Positions 47,716-58,963 of a stretch of DNA of 64,000 nucleotides are shown in pieces (within the stretch, counting starts at the first letter, position 1; every line of letters begins with the position of its first letter). Source of the DNA: Gymnopus androsaceus JB14 (taxonomy: Eukaryota; Basidiomycota; Agaricomycetes; Agaricales; Omphalotaceae); contig ML769384.1 in NCBI GenBank assembly GCA_009733575.1, positions 437,257 to 501,256 on the forward strand, given 5' to 3'. Both the position numbers and the translations under genes were made by a program. Under the pieces are notes generated by a model. The model saw only the letters and a program-made list of their open reading frames with translations. It was not told where the DNA came from and did not search any database.

Positions 47716-49696
47716 TCATTCTGGTTCGGGAGTTGGCTCCTTGCCTCTAAGACGGCAGACAATATTCAAGCGTTGCTCTGGACAGACGTCAAAAATTAAC
47801 ACTTGGAATGAATATATGCTCCACGAACCATAATCAACCCGGCAATGTTCGTCCCCCATTTCATCGTCTGAATCCGCCAGTGGATCAGAACGTGCAACAA
47901 CATGCCAAGCGTCTACACGTTTCAGACGTCAGGCAGGCAAGGAATAAGAAAGGTTAGGACTTACGCTCTAACAGCGAGCGTGGAGGAGATGGCCGTCCTC
48001 GGGACACGTATCGTTCATGCGAACGAGCGGGACGGGCATTAGCATAAGGCGAATAGCGCGATTCCGATGTGGAAATGAGCCGAGGTTGTTTCGCTTGTAA
48101 TGGAGATGAACGGAAAGGCGAAGAACGATACTGGGCATGCGGAAGTCGGGAAGGTGTTGAATCTGGTCACTGAGTATAAGCAAGGTATAGAAGATTTGAG
48201 AGGAGGTGAGATTTACTGACGGTCTAAGAAGCTTTCGTCCCCGTAAACAATCGGTTCGTGAGCAGTTGCTTTACTGGTCTTTCCCTTCCCAGTACCTGCA
48301 CCACCGCGGCGTTTGCCTTTTGCTTTGGTGGTGGAATCAACGCTGATAACGCTCTCATCATCTTTGTCTACCTTTTGACTCTGGATCGTAAGGAACTGGA
48401 TGCGTTGTGAAACAAGTTTCTCAGATATTTCCTGTTCATCAGCGGGATCCACGTTTTCCAAGGCAGCTTCAGTTTCCGTGAGTTCTTCAAGCGGCGGCCT
48501 TTCTCCGGGTTTGGCAGGGTCCGAAAACGGATTCGGAGTTGTGCCTTCAGTGCCACCAACAGGGCTAGATTCGGGTTGCGTGGAGCCAGGAGCTGCTTCA
48601 TAGTAATTGTAGACAAGCCAAAGGAAAGCACGAGCACGGGATTTGCTGGACACTTGCATGGGTGTGAATAGGTCTAGAAGGTCGACTTCATTGGAGAAAT
48701 GAAGTTTACTAATTGACTGGTAAATCGGGTCGAGGAGGAAGTGAATAGCCAGCGCATGAATACTCAAATAAGACTCACATATGATTCATTTGACTATTAC
48801 ACCCAGTTAGTCGTGAAGAAGTAAAATTATCAGCAAACATACCAATATGAAAACGAGGTTCGCTATATTCGTTGGTGGGGCTATGCCCTCCTCCTGATAA
48901 AGCTCGGGTTCAGTTGATGGGTAAACGGAAAGGTTGCATAAACATACAAGACGCCGCCGACAGTCATTGAGAGTGGTTGCAACTTTGACTTTGTCATGAT
49001 CGTATACAATTCCTGTGAGATAGCATCATCAGTGAATTATCAACAGCGGTTTGCCTAGGAAACACTACCTTTGAGAATACTTTTCAGGCGGGGTGCGTCT
49101 TGAAGACTTCCGTTGGTTTTTTGAAGAGCAGGTACGGGATGATAAGTTCGGATGGCAGTCTTCATTTCGGGAAAAACTATTCGCTCATGATTGACAGAAG
49201 AGAAAATACAGGGTGGAATATACGTACAGCTCATGGTAGTATTGACTCGTCCGACATTAGTTAGCAAAGAAAGCATTGCGAAATGCGTAGCGAACTCGGC
49301 GTCAGCCATCTTTTCTTTGAGCAGCTTGGATGCCTATAGATCGTCAGTTTGCAATCCAACAGGTTTCCTAGAGGAAAACTACCTTGGGGGAGTTCATAAT
49401 TGCATTCACATATAGATTTCTGTTCAACATCAGTATACTCCACGCGGACTTGGAGAAAAGATAGCGCACCGGAATGTGACACGAGAACGCGCAGAACCTC
49501 CGTCGATTTGAAATGGGTCAGTAAAGACCTTTAAAGAAGACGAAAAGGGTTAGCGGAGAAGAAGAATGAAGGCGCTTCATACCTCATTGGAATCTGTAAA
49601 TAAAGCCTGTAAGAGGTCGAATTGAAGATCCTGGCGGGTGAGACTGGTATTGTCATCTTTGCGTAGGACTTGGTTTTTGTGTCTTCTAGATGACAT
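47716..49696 (-). CDS. IES1: INO80 chromatin-remodelling complex subunit, Ies1-like
   Basis: Start ATG at 49696 (MSSRRHKNQVLRKDDNTSLT). The protein keeps features of the Ies1 family: DLQFDLLQALFTDSNEVF, FRNLYVNAIMNSPKAS, EFATHFAMLSLLTNVGRVNT, DAPRLKSILKGIVYDHDKVK, and PMQVSSKSRARAFLWLVYNY near the middle. A region with NPFSDPAKPGERPPLEELTE follows, then a Lys-rich nuclear-localisation-like KAKGKRRGGAGTGKGK. The C-terminal part is reached through a GTCAGT donor near 48218, joined to STPSRLPHAQYRSSPFRSSP with Arg/Ser/Tyr-rich repeats. A last exon encodes HAWHVVARSDPL up to TGA 47718-47716. Ies1 homologues act in the INO80 remodeller; the exact role is unknown. Divergent from the membrane gene at 49888 with 191 b between starts. 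Confidence 0.82.
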
Positions 49697-49887
49697 GGCG
49701 GTGAAGAAGCATAGTATTAGCGCTGGCGGTTTTGCTACGCCGATCATCTCAGTTATCAAATGATTGACATCATGCTTCTTTCAACTCAGCTCTTCTTACT
49801 TACTCTCATCTCCTCTGAGCCAAGGAAGGAATGCGGAGCAATCCGTGAACCTTGAGCCATCCAACTTTCGTTTCTCGTTCTTCTGGC

Positions 49888-51012
49888 ATGCTGCTTGCTT
49901 TTTTCCTTCTCTTTCTTCTTCAATTCACTACCGCAGAGGTTCAGAGTTTTGCTGTCTCGGGCTCCGTTCTCACATTTTCTCCCGGCTGGCAATCGACTAG
50001 CTCTGAGGCTGCTGGGCCATTCTCTTTTACTAACACTCTTGGACTTGCTTTGACTATTAATCTTCCCCGTGGGTATTGCTTCTACTTTATGACTCAATTC
50101 ACTGACCGTGTACTACAGTTTCCACGACCAGCATTAGCTACGTAGGTTTGAAGACGACCGGGGGCTCAATATACGGTGTTTGCTTGGACTGTACAACAAG
50201 TACTTTCAACTTGCAGGAATTTTCAGGGCGTGATGCTACCCTGCTCTCCAATTCGGATGCAGTTCCCGTGCGTCGTTCTCTGTCTTGTCAATTGCAAAAC
50301 TAAACCTTTCCCTAGACGACCATATTCTCTCTGGACGTGAATCCTGATGAGGAGCACGTCTTGCAAATATCGAATATTGCCGATGGTGCGGAGAGCGAGT
50401 TGACGTTTGTCTCCCTTATTTTGGAGAAAGGAGGTTCATCCACTACAGTGGGTGATCCTTTGGTTACCGCTATAAGTTCGACCTCTATTACCTCATCCTC
50501 ATCTACGTCTACCGTGGCTAGTTCAACTACGTCTACTTCGACCACTGTCTCATCAAGTAAGTCGGGCTATGTAACACTATCGGAATCAATCATTCATTAG
50601 TGTCACAGCTACCTCCAGCATCACTGCAACCAGCAGCAGCATACCATCTGCATCAGCTACTGCTGCACCGGCTTCTGCATCTAGCAACACCTCCGCGAAA
50701 AGCTCTCTGATCGCAATCATCACCATCCTGACTCTGATTGCTGTACTGTCTCCTCTTGTTGGGCTCTTCTTTTACCTTCGTAATCGACCCCGGAACCCAG
50801 CTTCTTTTGAAGACTTGACCACCATCCAGGATACATCTACGATGAAGCAGGCAGCATTGGGTGAACTCTCCACTCCCACGTCAGCTGGTCCTCTGGCAAC
50901 GGCAGGCCGGAAGAAACCTCCAACACGGCTACTGGACCCAACCCCGTATCCGCCGTTTGTTGTACCACGAGACGCTCCCATCTTGCCTGTCAGACGGCTG
51001 GAAAGTGGTTAG
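49888..51012 (+). CDS. Type I membrane protein with Ser/Thr-rich stalk
   Basis: Unrecognised protein with clear topology signals. The start ATG at 49888 gives a signal peptide (MLLAFFLLFLLQFTTAEVQS, cleavage after TTA or AE). The extracellular part has beta-strand-like sequence (VLTFSPGWQSTSSEAAGPFS and so on) across three short exons, then a Ser/Thr-rich stalk typical of O-mannosylated wall-surface proteins. One transmembrane helix follows (SLIAIITILTLIAVLSPLVGLFFYL), then a basic RNRPRN stop-transfer and a cytosolic tail of about 80 residues with Pro/Arg motifs (PTPYPPFVVPRDAP). The architecture resembles fungal mid2/wsc-like or mucin-like sensor proteins without their WSC domain. Function unknown; exon junctions near 50095, 50270 and 50605 agree with GT-AG. 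Confidence 0.7.
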
Positions 51013-52377
51013 CTATCCCTACCATATCTTGGACCTATCTCTTTTACCGTTGTAATCTTATCCATATGTACTATGCTGCCAGCCAGCTACCCACTCCAGC
51101 GGAAATCGGACCCTTAGATGTATGTTTGTATGTTACTATGCATGTACTAGATGTAATACTTATTCACTTACCCTTACCTTCATCGCTATGGTGCATGGAT
51201 TACAAGGTTTTGAAGAAACAGTACTTAGTTTCTTATAAGAAGGGAAAGCGGGTCAAAATCTGTGAGCAGGGATGAGAGTTACGGGTACAAAAAAAATGTC
51301 ACTGTCAGTCGTTTCTGCGTCTCGACGGGGAGGGATTGCTTTTTCCACATTGACAACCTTGAGCTCTGCTCCGTCAGACGTGAGACGGGCACAATCTTAT
51401 AGGACGGATTGAAGATTCCACATTCGAATTCTTCGCGTCACGATAGCACTAAGGCAGGCCGTCGGGACAGTTGTAACGGCGTCCACAAATTCTAGCTGGA
51501 GTTTGCTGTCCCGAGGTATACCGCAAAACAGAGTCCTGTTCTACATGACTGATCTGTCTGTTTTTTATTTAATAGGTTCAAAGTAGGTTTGTTACGTTTC
51601 GGCGCAATACTCATGTTCCTACTGCCAGCCAAACTCACAGCGAGCGCCGTCGAGGAAAAACATGGCTCTGCTTGCTTCCTCCATCAATCGAGCCCTGTCG
51701 AGGTCTATTGAGCGGGATAAAGATAGTTCGTCTTTCTGTACTTTTCTTGTATCTTCTGGAACTTAGTCAATACGTTCTGTCGACTGACTCTTCCGTCGAG
51801 TCTTTCACTACATTTCGAAGATACCTAAAGCAGCTCAAGAATGGTTTTTTTTGACTGTCGCAAACACTGTAAAGTACTAAAATCTGTTTCTAAACGGACA
51901 TTCGCGCAGTATCGGAATCACCCTAATGCATCTTCATCTAATAATGCAGATTCTAATTGTTCTAGGCTGGTCGACGTCAGAAAGAGGGAAGTTGTCTACA
52001 AATGAAGAAGGGGACAGAGCTCAGACGACTTTGGGCTTCCAAGAGCACGAAGATGAAGATATATAATGAGCCTTAGTACTGGCGAGACTTACGTGCTTCG
52101 CTCTCCATCTCCGACTCTCCAATACTTCCACCAGTACTCTACACGACTTCCCTGTCAAGACTCTTAACACCTAATTCCTTTCGGGACTCCAAATCGCCGG
52201 TTACGAACACGCTTTCATATTTTTCCTGTACTTTCGCTGGGGCGAAGGCGAAGGGTTCTCTTTCTTGTATTCGAGATGCCCAGTCCGACACCAGAGTACC
52301 GGAAGCGTTACTGAATATGCTCTGGAAGGATTGCGCTAATCGGTTGCCCGGTATCGATTCTGAACTGAACTAGAATT
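51013..52377. other. Intergenic with F-box relic fragment
   Basis: Mostly unannotated. The 52-bp stretch 51411-51462 matches (with changes) the 3' coding part of the F-box gene near 53702-53753, in minus orientation; it belongs to a decayed copy described separately. No other gene seen. Confidence 0.4.
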
Positions 52378-53325
52378 CATCAGCAGAACCTGGGTGAACG
52401 CTACAGCACCTATAGCAGCTTATAGCAATCCATAGCAGCCACAGCACTGTACAGTGCTGTGGAATGCTATGAGGTCCTATGAGGTCCTGTAAGATGCTGT
52501 AGGTTGACCGTTGCTCGAGCATTCTGACACCTGTCATTCCCAGCTGATGGATACGGCAACGGGGACCTTGGACGCTATTTAATCAACGGTTTTGACAAGT
52601 TCGACGTCTTTTCCTTCCCCCACTAAGCTCAACTTAACTCAGACTGTAAGTTCTGCTCTCTGGAATTTTTGACTCGGAGGCTCTAATTGTATATCTGATG
52701 ACATCTTTTAGTCTCATTGAAGAAGGATTCGATGACTGGTAGGAGGTTGCAGTTAATTAGTATACAATTTTACGCCAGCTGTGGGCCTGTTGGATGAGTC
52801 GAGTATGTATGTTGCAGTATTAGTAGTGTTTGGAATCGCCAATAAAATGATTTTATAAATATTTCGCTAGTATTTCGCTCTCGCCAGCCAGGGAATCAAT
52901 TCAAAATGATGATATATTTGGTATTGAATCAATATTGAATAGAACCCTGATGGCGGCGTTCCCGCGAAGTCCACAGCGATCCACAGCAACCCATAGCATC
53001 CCACAGTTCTGTACAGAGGGGTACCTTGCTATGGGTCCTATAAGTGCTGTGGGTTCTGTACAGAGCTGTACAGCTCTGTACAGAACACCAGGTTTTGCTG
53101 ATGTTGGTTTCTTGGCTACTCCTTGGCTACTCCTACTTGCTTCTTATTTTGCGCTGTCCGGCCAGAGACCAGTACGCGTTCAAAAATAAGCCTCAGTCAA
53201 GACCGCTCTCCTCTGAGCTTCCGAATCGAGCTCCCAGCTGGCATCTTTTTCTAGGAGTCTCCTGATTTATTTCCTGACATTGGTAGTTATTGAAGTAAAA
53301 CAGCAACTAAGCGCCCGTTATACAG
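51411..53325 (-). pseudogene. Relic of F-box gene, interrupted by a fold-back element
   Basis: Two separated pieces match the intact F-box gene at 53.56-55.38 kb in the same orientation. The 3' piece (51411-51462) resembles 53702-53753, the VRRKELECGIHKL region. The 5' piece (about 53195-53325) resembles the region of 55205-55285 (gagctcccag..., ...aggagtctcctgatt..., ...gacattggtagttattg) and ends near a TAAGCGCCC box at 53308-53316. The span equals one gene length plus the insert, and the middle is mostly replaced by the palindromic element 52378-53103 and unrelated sequence. Homology was judged by eye and is limited to the end pieces, so the limits are approximate. Confidence 0.5.
52378..53103. 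repeat. Fold-back element with terminal inverted repeats and palindromes
   Basis: A 726-bp element bounded by CATCAGCAGAACCTGG (52378-52393) and its inverted copy CCAGGTTTTGCTGATG (53088-53103), one mismatch in 16. Inside lie two perfect palindromes: 24 bp at 52439-52462, centred on CTGTACAG, and 34 bp at 53053-53086, centred on GCTGTACAGC. Short CTATAGCA- and CACAGCA-like units recur near both ends, partly in inverted order. No ORF is evident. This is the form of a non-autonomous fold-back or MITE-like element. No clear target-site duplication was found. It sits between the two pieces of the decayed F-box copy. Confidence 0.6.
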
Positions 53326-53561
53326 ATCTCACGTGCCACCGACGCGTCGACCTGACGCACGATGCGCATCATGTGGTATTTCTTCTCTCTTGCTAATTCT
53401 TCCTTCCCTTTTCAGGTTTACTGGATGCTGCAAGAAATACATATACATTGAGTCTTTAATCTACCACCCACTTCCACGTAACAATTACGAGGACAAGAAA
53501 ACACTAACATGAGCAAGCAAGGACGTACAGTAGTACAAAAAGAAAGAGCGTTGACAATGAT
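53104..53561. other. Flank of F-box gene
   Basis: 3' flank of the intact F-box gene and the 5' piece of the decayed copy (see relic). TAAGCGCCC at 53308-53316. Confidence 0.4.
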
Positions 53562-55384
53562 TCACCAGAACTCGTACACGTCATCTTCATCCCTGCTATG
53601 AGGACTCCTAGCAAGCTCAATCTTGTCCCACTCCACATTGACCACCTTATTGAGCTCCGCTACCTTTTTAGGAGTGAGATAGAGGCAATGCTCCAGGATA
53701 AGCTTGTGGATTCCACATTCGAGCTCTTTGCGTCGCACAAGGCAGTCCCTCAGGATACTGAGCAGAGTATTCCCATTGCCGCAATCCTGGTCAAAGTCTG
53801 CCTGCTTGAGTTTGAGCGTGCGAAGAGAAGGGAGCGTCAGCGCCTGATGAAGGGGTTCAGTGCTGGAAAGACTACAATCGTGAATAGCAGTTTGCGGTGG
53901 ATGAAGTGCAGTGACCAATGCGAACGCATTGAACGAATGATTCTCCGACTCGCCAACAGACAAACAGTTGACCCTGGGCATCAGCATGAACACATTGACA
54001 AACGTCTGGGCGCTGAGATTCCTATCCTTCATACTCCCAAAATACAAGTAGTTTAGCTGGGAAAGTGGAAGTGAGGAGCAAATTTCTGAAACTAGCTCGT
54101 CAAGCTGGTGTCTGATATCACTGAACTGATTGAAATGAGCTTCCAACCATCCAGTGGTAGGAACGTGGCATGAAGTTGGACGGGTATCTAAAGGCAGGTC
54201 ACGACCCCGTGCCATAACAGAAACACCGGTTTCGACCATCTGCAGAATAAGAATTCTTATGAATGGAACACCAGGCATTGTTTTGTGAACCACTTCGTTT
54301 ATTAATCCCATCGAACCCGGCTGAGAGCATACAGCTAGGGCACCAATAGTCTTGGGGGAAGTAACGACATGTTCCAAGAAGATCGCCCATTCCTGGAGGG
54401 TGCATACGATACGCAATTCGCGCAAACGAGGCAGGTCAACATGGGGCTTTTGAGTGGAAGTGGTGGTCATGTTTTCTGGAAGAGCGTCTCTCAATTCCAG
54501 GACTTCCAGTTGAGGCATTGAAGCCAACACGCTGACAAACTGGTCCAATGTTGGCGCAGGGGGGCCTGGGTTGCACACTTTCAACATGGTAAGGTTTCGA
54601 AGCAAGGGCGAGTCCCAAGAGAGATGACAACGGCTCAGCTCGACACGGGACAAGCGAGGGACATTGCCTCCGAGCAAGTTCTCCGGGAGCTGGCAGTAGC
54701 GGGAATTATTGTAGTCCGCATAACCATAGCTAAAGAGAAGATGAAAGTCTTTAATGCTCAGGGACAAAGAATCTAGCAAGGGTGCAGGATGATTGGTTCC
54801 AACAAGAAGTTTATCCATGGTGTCTGGAGAGTAGGTTTCTAGGCAAATCTCGACAGTTCTTGGAAAATGTTTCCAACTCTCGACAATGGCCTCCAAGGTA
54901 TCAGAGGAGGGCTCGGATTGGAATAGAGACGTTTTGAGGTCAACGATGAGCGGTGCCATCTTCGACAGCCTGATCATCTCGCGTGCCCATTTTGGCCTTG
55001 CAAAATCAGGTTTCCTCCACAGCGCAGGACATTCGAGAGCGACGGTGCGCCATTTTCGACAGACCTGAGTGACAGCAAGAATTGGGATTTTCTTGATATC
55101 CTCATCACCAAAAGGAAGTTGAGAAAACTCGGGCCTCGGGAGAAACATGAAAATCGCGCAAAGAGTTTCTGTTGGAATTTTGGAAACGGGTGCAAGAAGG
55201 TTGTGACGCGATTTGAGCTCCCAGTATGCCTCTTCACCAGGAGCCTCCTGATTAATTTCCTGGCATTGGCAGTTACTGGAGTGCTCGATAGGTGCACATG
55301 TACAGTCTACTGGGTGAAAAAAAAAGGAATCAATCAGTACCAATATCTTGTTGAAGATAGATTCATTGGATAAGGACCATTCAT
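53562..55384 (-). CDS. F-box/LRR protein (intact member of the local subfamily)
   Basis: The one apparently intact member of the subfamily, 584 residues. Exon 1 is ATGAATG (55384-55378); the intron ends at 55310 and exon 2 (55309-53562) carries the rest, 1755 nt in all. The F-box region reads LKSRHNLLAPVSKIPTETLC, AIFMFLPRPEFS and VCRKWRTVALECPALW. It is followed by MAPLIVDLK and LRR-like strands (LSRVELSRCHLSWDSPLLRNL, TLDQFVSVLASMPQLEVLEL, HDCSLSSTEPLHQALTL, LRTLKLKQADF). The C-terminal block CLVRRKELECGIHKL is shared with the other copies. No frame break was found. A GGGCGCTTA box lies 115 bp upstream of the start (55499-55507 on the + strand, reversed). Flanked by relics on both sides. 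Confidence 0.85.
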
Positions 55385-55721
55385 CTTTCAACCAGGCAAA
55401 CACTTTACAAGAAATCTTGCAAGTCAATTCGAGGACCTCGATGAGGGCGAAAAAAAAAAGTTTTCAACTATGGTGGATGAAGCGCAGTTGCATATATATA
55501 AGCGCCCGTTTTGAGTGAACACTTCGACTGGCATTTTGGCATTTTGTCCACAAGAGATCTCAGATAACACTATTTGCTCTACTCTACCTTCACATCGCGA
55601 TTCTGAGATTCTGGGGACGATCGAACCCGGGAAACGCAGTAAGTACAAAAAAAGAAAACCTTATTTTAATCATCAGGTCGAGTCGTTACCCTCTCCATCG
55701 CTCTAGCTCACTAGGAGCATA

Positions 55722-57481
55722 TTACACTCCTAGGATCAGTGTGGAAGGCCCTTCCAACTCCACATTGACTACCTTTTTAAGCTCTTCTACTTGACCAGGA
55801 GTGCGAGGACAATACCTTAGGATAAGCTTCTGGATTCCACATTCAAGCCCTTCGCGTCGCACAAGGCAGTCCCTCAGGACACTGAGCAGAGTATTCCCAT
55901 CGTTGCCATTGTCGACGAAATTTACCCATTGGAGAGTGAGCGTGCGAAGAGAGGGGAATGCCAACAATGGATGATTGGATTCGGAGCCTTCTGAGCTCAT
56001 TTCATTGGAAAGGCTCTGATGATGATATGGCAGTACTCGGGTCAAGAACAGTGACCAGTGCGTAGAAATTATTCACGTCAATTGTTACTGTGCTGACGCT
56101 GGGCATCTGCTTGAACACCTTCAGGAAAGGTCTGAGGGATGACCTTTCCTCCCTCGAAACGTAGATTGTTTAGAAGGAGAAGCGGAAGTGAGGAGCAAAC
56201 AACCGAGACTAAATCGTCAAATTGGTGCTCGTGTATTATATCGATTTTGCCACATGAAAGCAACTTTGAGCCATCCAGTCAGCGCCCAGTAGCCTGTGAG
56301 GACTCAATCAGAGGATCACTCTCCCATGCATCGACAGAGAAACAGTCTTTACCGAGCTGCATCAGAAGACTCTTTATCAATGGAATAGCAGTGCCCGTCG
56401 TTGTACGGTGAACCACTTGATTAATTAGTTCCAAAGTAGCCGAACCATGCTCCGGCAGCTGAGAGCATGTAGCTTGGATGTCAATAGCTCTGGAGGAAGT
56501 AAAGACATGCTCCAAGAAGATTGCGCATTCTTCTAGAGTGCCCACAACACGCAATTGCCGCAAATGATGTAGGTCAACATGGGGCTTCTGCGTCGAACTG
56601 GTATGTCTACTTCTTGGAAGAGCGTTTGCCAAGTCTAGAACTTTTAGCTGAGGCATTGCAGCCAATACGCTGATTAATTGGTCCAATGTAGGTGCAGTTG
56701 GACCTCGCTCCGGATAGCAGACTTTCAAGACCATTAGGTTGCGGAGCAAAGACGAGTCCCAATGAAGTTGACAACCGCTTAACTCGACATGCACCAGTCG
56801 AGGGGCATCACCTGCAAGGAAGTCCTTCGGGATAAAGCAAGTAATTGCCGGTGCCAGCTTTCAAGTGCAACGTATGCAGGGAAGGCGCAGGATGCCCGTT
56901 GATTCCATTGAGAAATTGCTCCATCTGAACTGAAGACACTATAGTAATATCAATCTCGTTGATTCTTTCAAGATGTCTCCAACTCTCGAGGAATGCGCCC
57001 AAGATATCAGGCTTGATATCACGGGGACCAGAGCGGTTGAATTCGATGGTGAGCGGCGTCATTTTCGACCGGTTGATCATCTCGTATGCCCATTTCGGCT
57101 TCCAAAAGTCTGGCCTATCCCACAATCGAGAACATTCCAAGGCAATTTACGCAAGAGAGCAGATGTGCGTTGCAGCGAAGCGATGCAATATACTTTGTGC
57201 CGTTACTATAGCCCTTGGGACGCGTTGGGGAGAAACATGAAATGCACAAAGAATTTCGCGGAAGTATGGCAATAGGCGTAAGAAGGTTGTAGCGAGATTT
57301 TAGCTCCCTGATAGCGTTTTCATATCTACGTATCTCTTGGACAATTTGCAACTGTGGGCTAACTATCCTGACGAGTGATTTTGTGCTCTCGGCTAGCGAG
57401 ACGACTGAGTCTGTAAGAAGAAAATTGGAATCAGTACCTAGTAAAACATAGATAGTAGTTGACAGGATAAGAACCATTCAT
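55722..57481 (-). pseudogene. F-box/LRR pseudogene (multiple frameshifts)
   Basis: Copy of the same subfamily. The start ATGAATG (57481-57475) and intron lead to an open lead sequence (SLAESTKSLVRIVSPQLQIV). The F-box region then breaks: the expected PAEILCAIFMFLP appears only after single-base losses near 57260. Later parts are found in separate frames: WAYEMINRSKMTPLTIEFN (about 57055), VHVELSGCQLHWDSSLLRN (near 56790), TLDQLISVLAAMPQLKVLDL (about 56680), and SLRTLTLQWVNFVD up to CGIQKLILRYC (about 55830). Several frame changes and a stop near 56280 exclude a working protein. A GGGCGCTTA box lies 76 bp upstream (57557-57565 reversed). Confidence 0.8.
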
Positions 57482-57910
57482 GTTTCATCGGAAGAGCAAC
57501 AAGCCTGAAAGTATTTTGAGGATTAGTTCGAAGTTCGATCGCAAAAGAAGTGGAAGTAAGCGCCCATAGTTCCGAATCCCCTTTTCCATTTTTTCGCAAC
57601 TTAGGATTTCTTCAAAGGAGTTGTATCTAGTCAATTCAGCTATATACGTCTCTGCATCCAGGCACGTACTTCCCTTACTTTACATCCTACGAATTCCAGA
57701 GGACACTTTGTCAAGTCAATCGATCTCCAGACACATCCGTTCACATGTAACTAGACTGATTCAGCAAGCTTCTCTGTGTACCCAGGGTTGTTCATTTCAA
57801 TAGTCTTTTTTTGTGTTTCATAAGCCATAACCATAGCGCATGTAGTCGACAGCAAGAGCAAGTAGTAGTAGTAACGACAAGAGATAGACTCATACTCCTA
57901 CACAAACAAC
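57482..57910. other. Intergenic, about 430 bp
   Basis: 5' flank of the F-box pseudogene (with its GGGCGCTTA box at 57557-57565) and 3' flank of the eL28 gene. Otherwise nothing recognised. Confidence 0.4.
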
Positions 57911-58963
57911 TCATGCAGTAATAGCCTTGGCCTTCTTCCCTCTTGGCTTCTTCGCAGGTACAGCCTTGGGCTCTTTTTGGGCGGAGAGGAGAGCAGACGT
58001 GCGTGCAATGGCAGCCTACGGAACAGGGTGTTAGTATCCGTTGATAAATAAGTATGTAGAAACAGAAGAAACGAGTTCATGGTGAAAACGAAGTATGTGA
58101 AAGGGCGGAGGCAAACGAAAGCAACGAAAGGAAAAAAAAAAAGAACATAAATGTAATCGCCAAAGAGTCGGTTGTACCGCATCGAGCATTTAACGGCCTC
58201 CGATAGCGACATGGCGAGGTCAATACAGGAATTTGATCGGTTCCATGTACCGTTGGGTTGATATTGCAAACATGTCCACGCCCAACTTTCATTACCCAGA
58301 AGAGGGTGATCCAGCGGGTTCTAACGAGAGTGCGTTCTTGGGTAGGTAGGTAAAAAATGAACGGGACGGGGAAAAGGAAGGAAAGGATAGAAGCGGAGGA
58401 GAAAGGGAAAGAATATGTAGGACAGGCTCCACTACTCACCTTCCTCAAATCAGGCCTGTATCCCCTCTTTACAGTCGCAGAAGTAATACCAATGGCACGA
58501 CGAGAGCCAGATCGGGAACGGATGGAAGAGGTTGAACGGGCAGATGCAACGGCGTAGGGAGAGGCTTTGGTCTTGCGGGTGGTGATTTGGATCTTGCCAG
58601 CGGCGTCAGAAATGTCGATGGTCTAGCAGAAAAATAATAATCAGACAAATATGTACTTCATTTTTTGAGTGAACGAGAGCAAGAACTTGGAACGCACCTT
58701 TGAGTTGGCAAGTCCAGAGTATTTATGCGAGTGAAGGTTGAGGAGGTTACCCTATGGAAGCTTTATGGTTAGTTGAGGATACGCGTATGGTAAATAGAAA
58801 ATAAAACAGAATACTTGCAGGTTCTTTGGAGAAAATAGGACCCTCCGGGAGACCTTTCACCATGTAAGAGTTGTTTTTCTGCAGGGAACGTTTAACAGAG
58901 TGATAAATAGGTCGAGAGCTGGGCACTGACACGAATGAGCAGCCATTGAAGATCGGTGGACAT
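57911..58963 (-). CDS. RPL28: 60S ribosomal protein eL28
   Basis: Component of the large cytosolic ribosomal subunit. Exons on the minus strand: 58963-58931, 58878-58819, 58751-58698, 58622-58440 and 58015-57911, giving 144 residues, normal for eL28. The protein starts MSTDLQWLLIRKNNSYMVKG, then LPEGPIFSKEPGNLLNL, then HSHKYSGLANSKTIDIS, and ends basic (KKPRGKKAKAITA). Intron 2 (58818-58752) fits only as a GC-AG pair (donor GCAAGT after SKEP). Intron 1 has a GTCAGT donor. Intron 4 is 424 nt, seven times the local norm, and holds a candidate H/ACA snoRNA. Ribosomal-protein introns often host such RNAs. Confidence 0.9.
58149..58330 (-). ncRNA. Candidate H/ACA snoRNA in eL28 intron 4
   Basis: The long intron of the eL28 gene contains, in sense orientation, a stem TCGCCA (58217-58212) pairing with TGGCGA (58162-58157), followed by TT and ACA at 58154-58152 and then three more bases, the classical 3' end geometry of an H/ACA snoRNA. 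Inside, CGG and CCG segments can pair above an internal loop, which would be the pseudouridylation pocket. Upstream, GTTGGG and CCCAAC can pair as part of a first hairpin. A clear hinge (H box ANANNA) was not settled. Candidate only; the exact 5' end is a guess. Confidence 0.35.

Noticed and set aside
51466..51518. Inverted repeat CGGGACAG/CTGTCCCG
   Set aside because: 8-9 bp arms in ordinary intergenic DNA, no further structure; likely chance.
52378..53103. CRISPR-like short repeats
   Set aside because: The CTATAGCA units are degenerate, lack regular spacers, occur in inverted orientation, and the genome is eukaryotic; a fold-back element explains them better.
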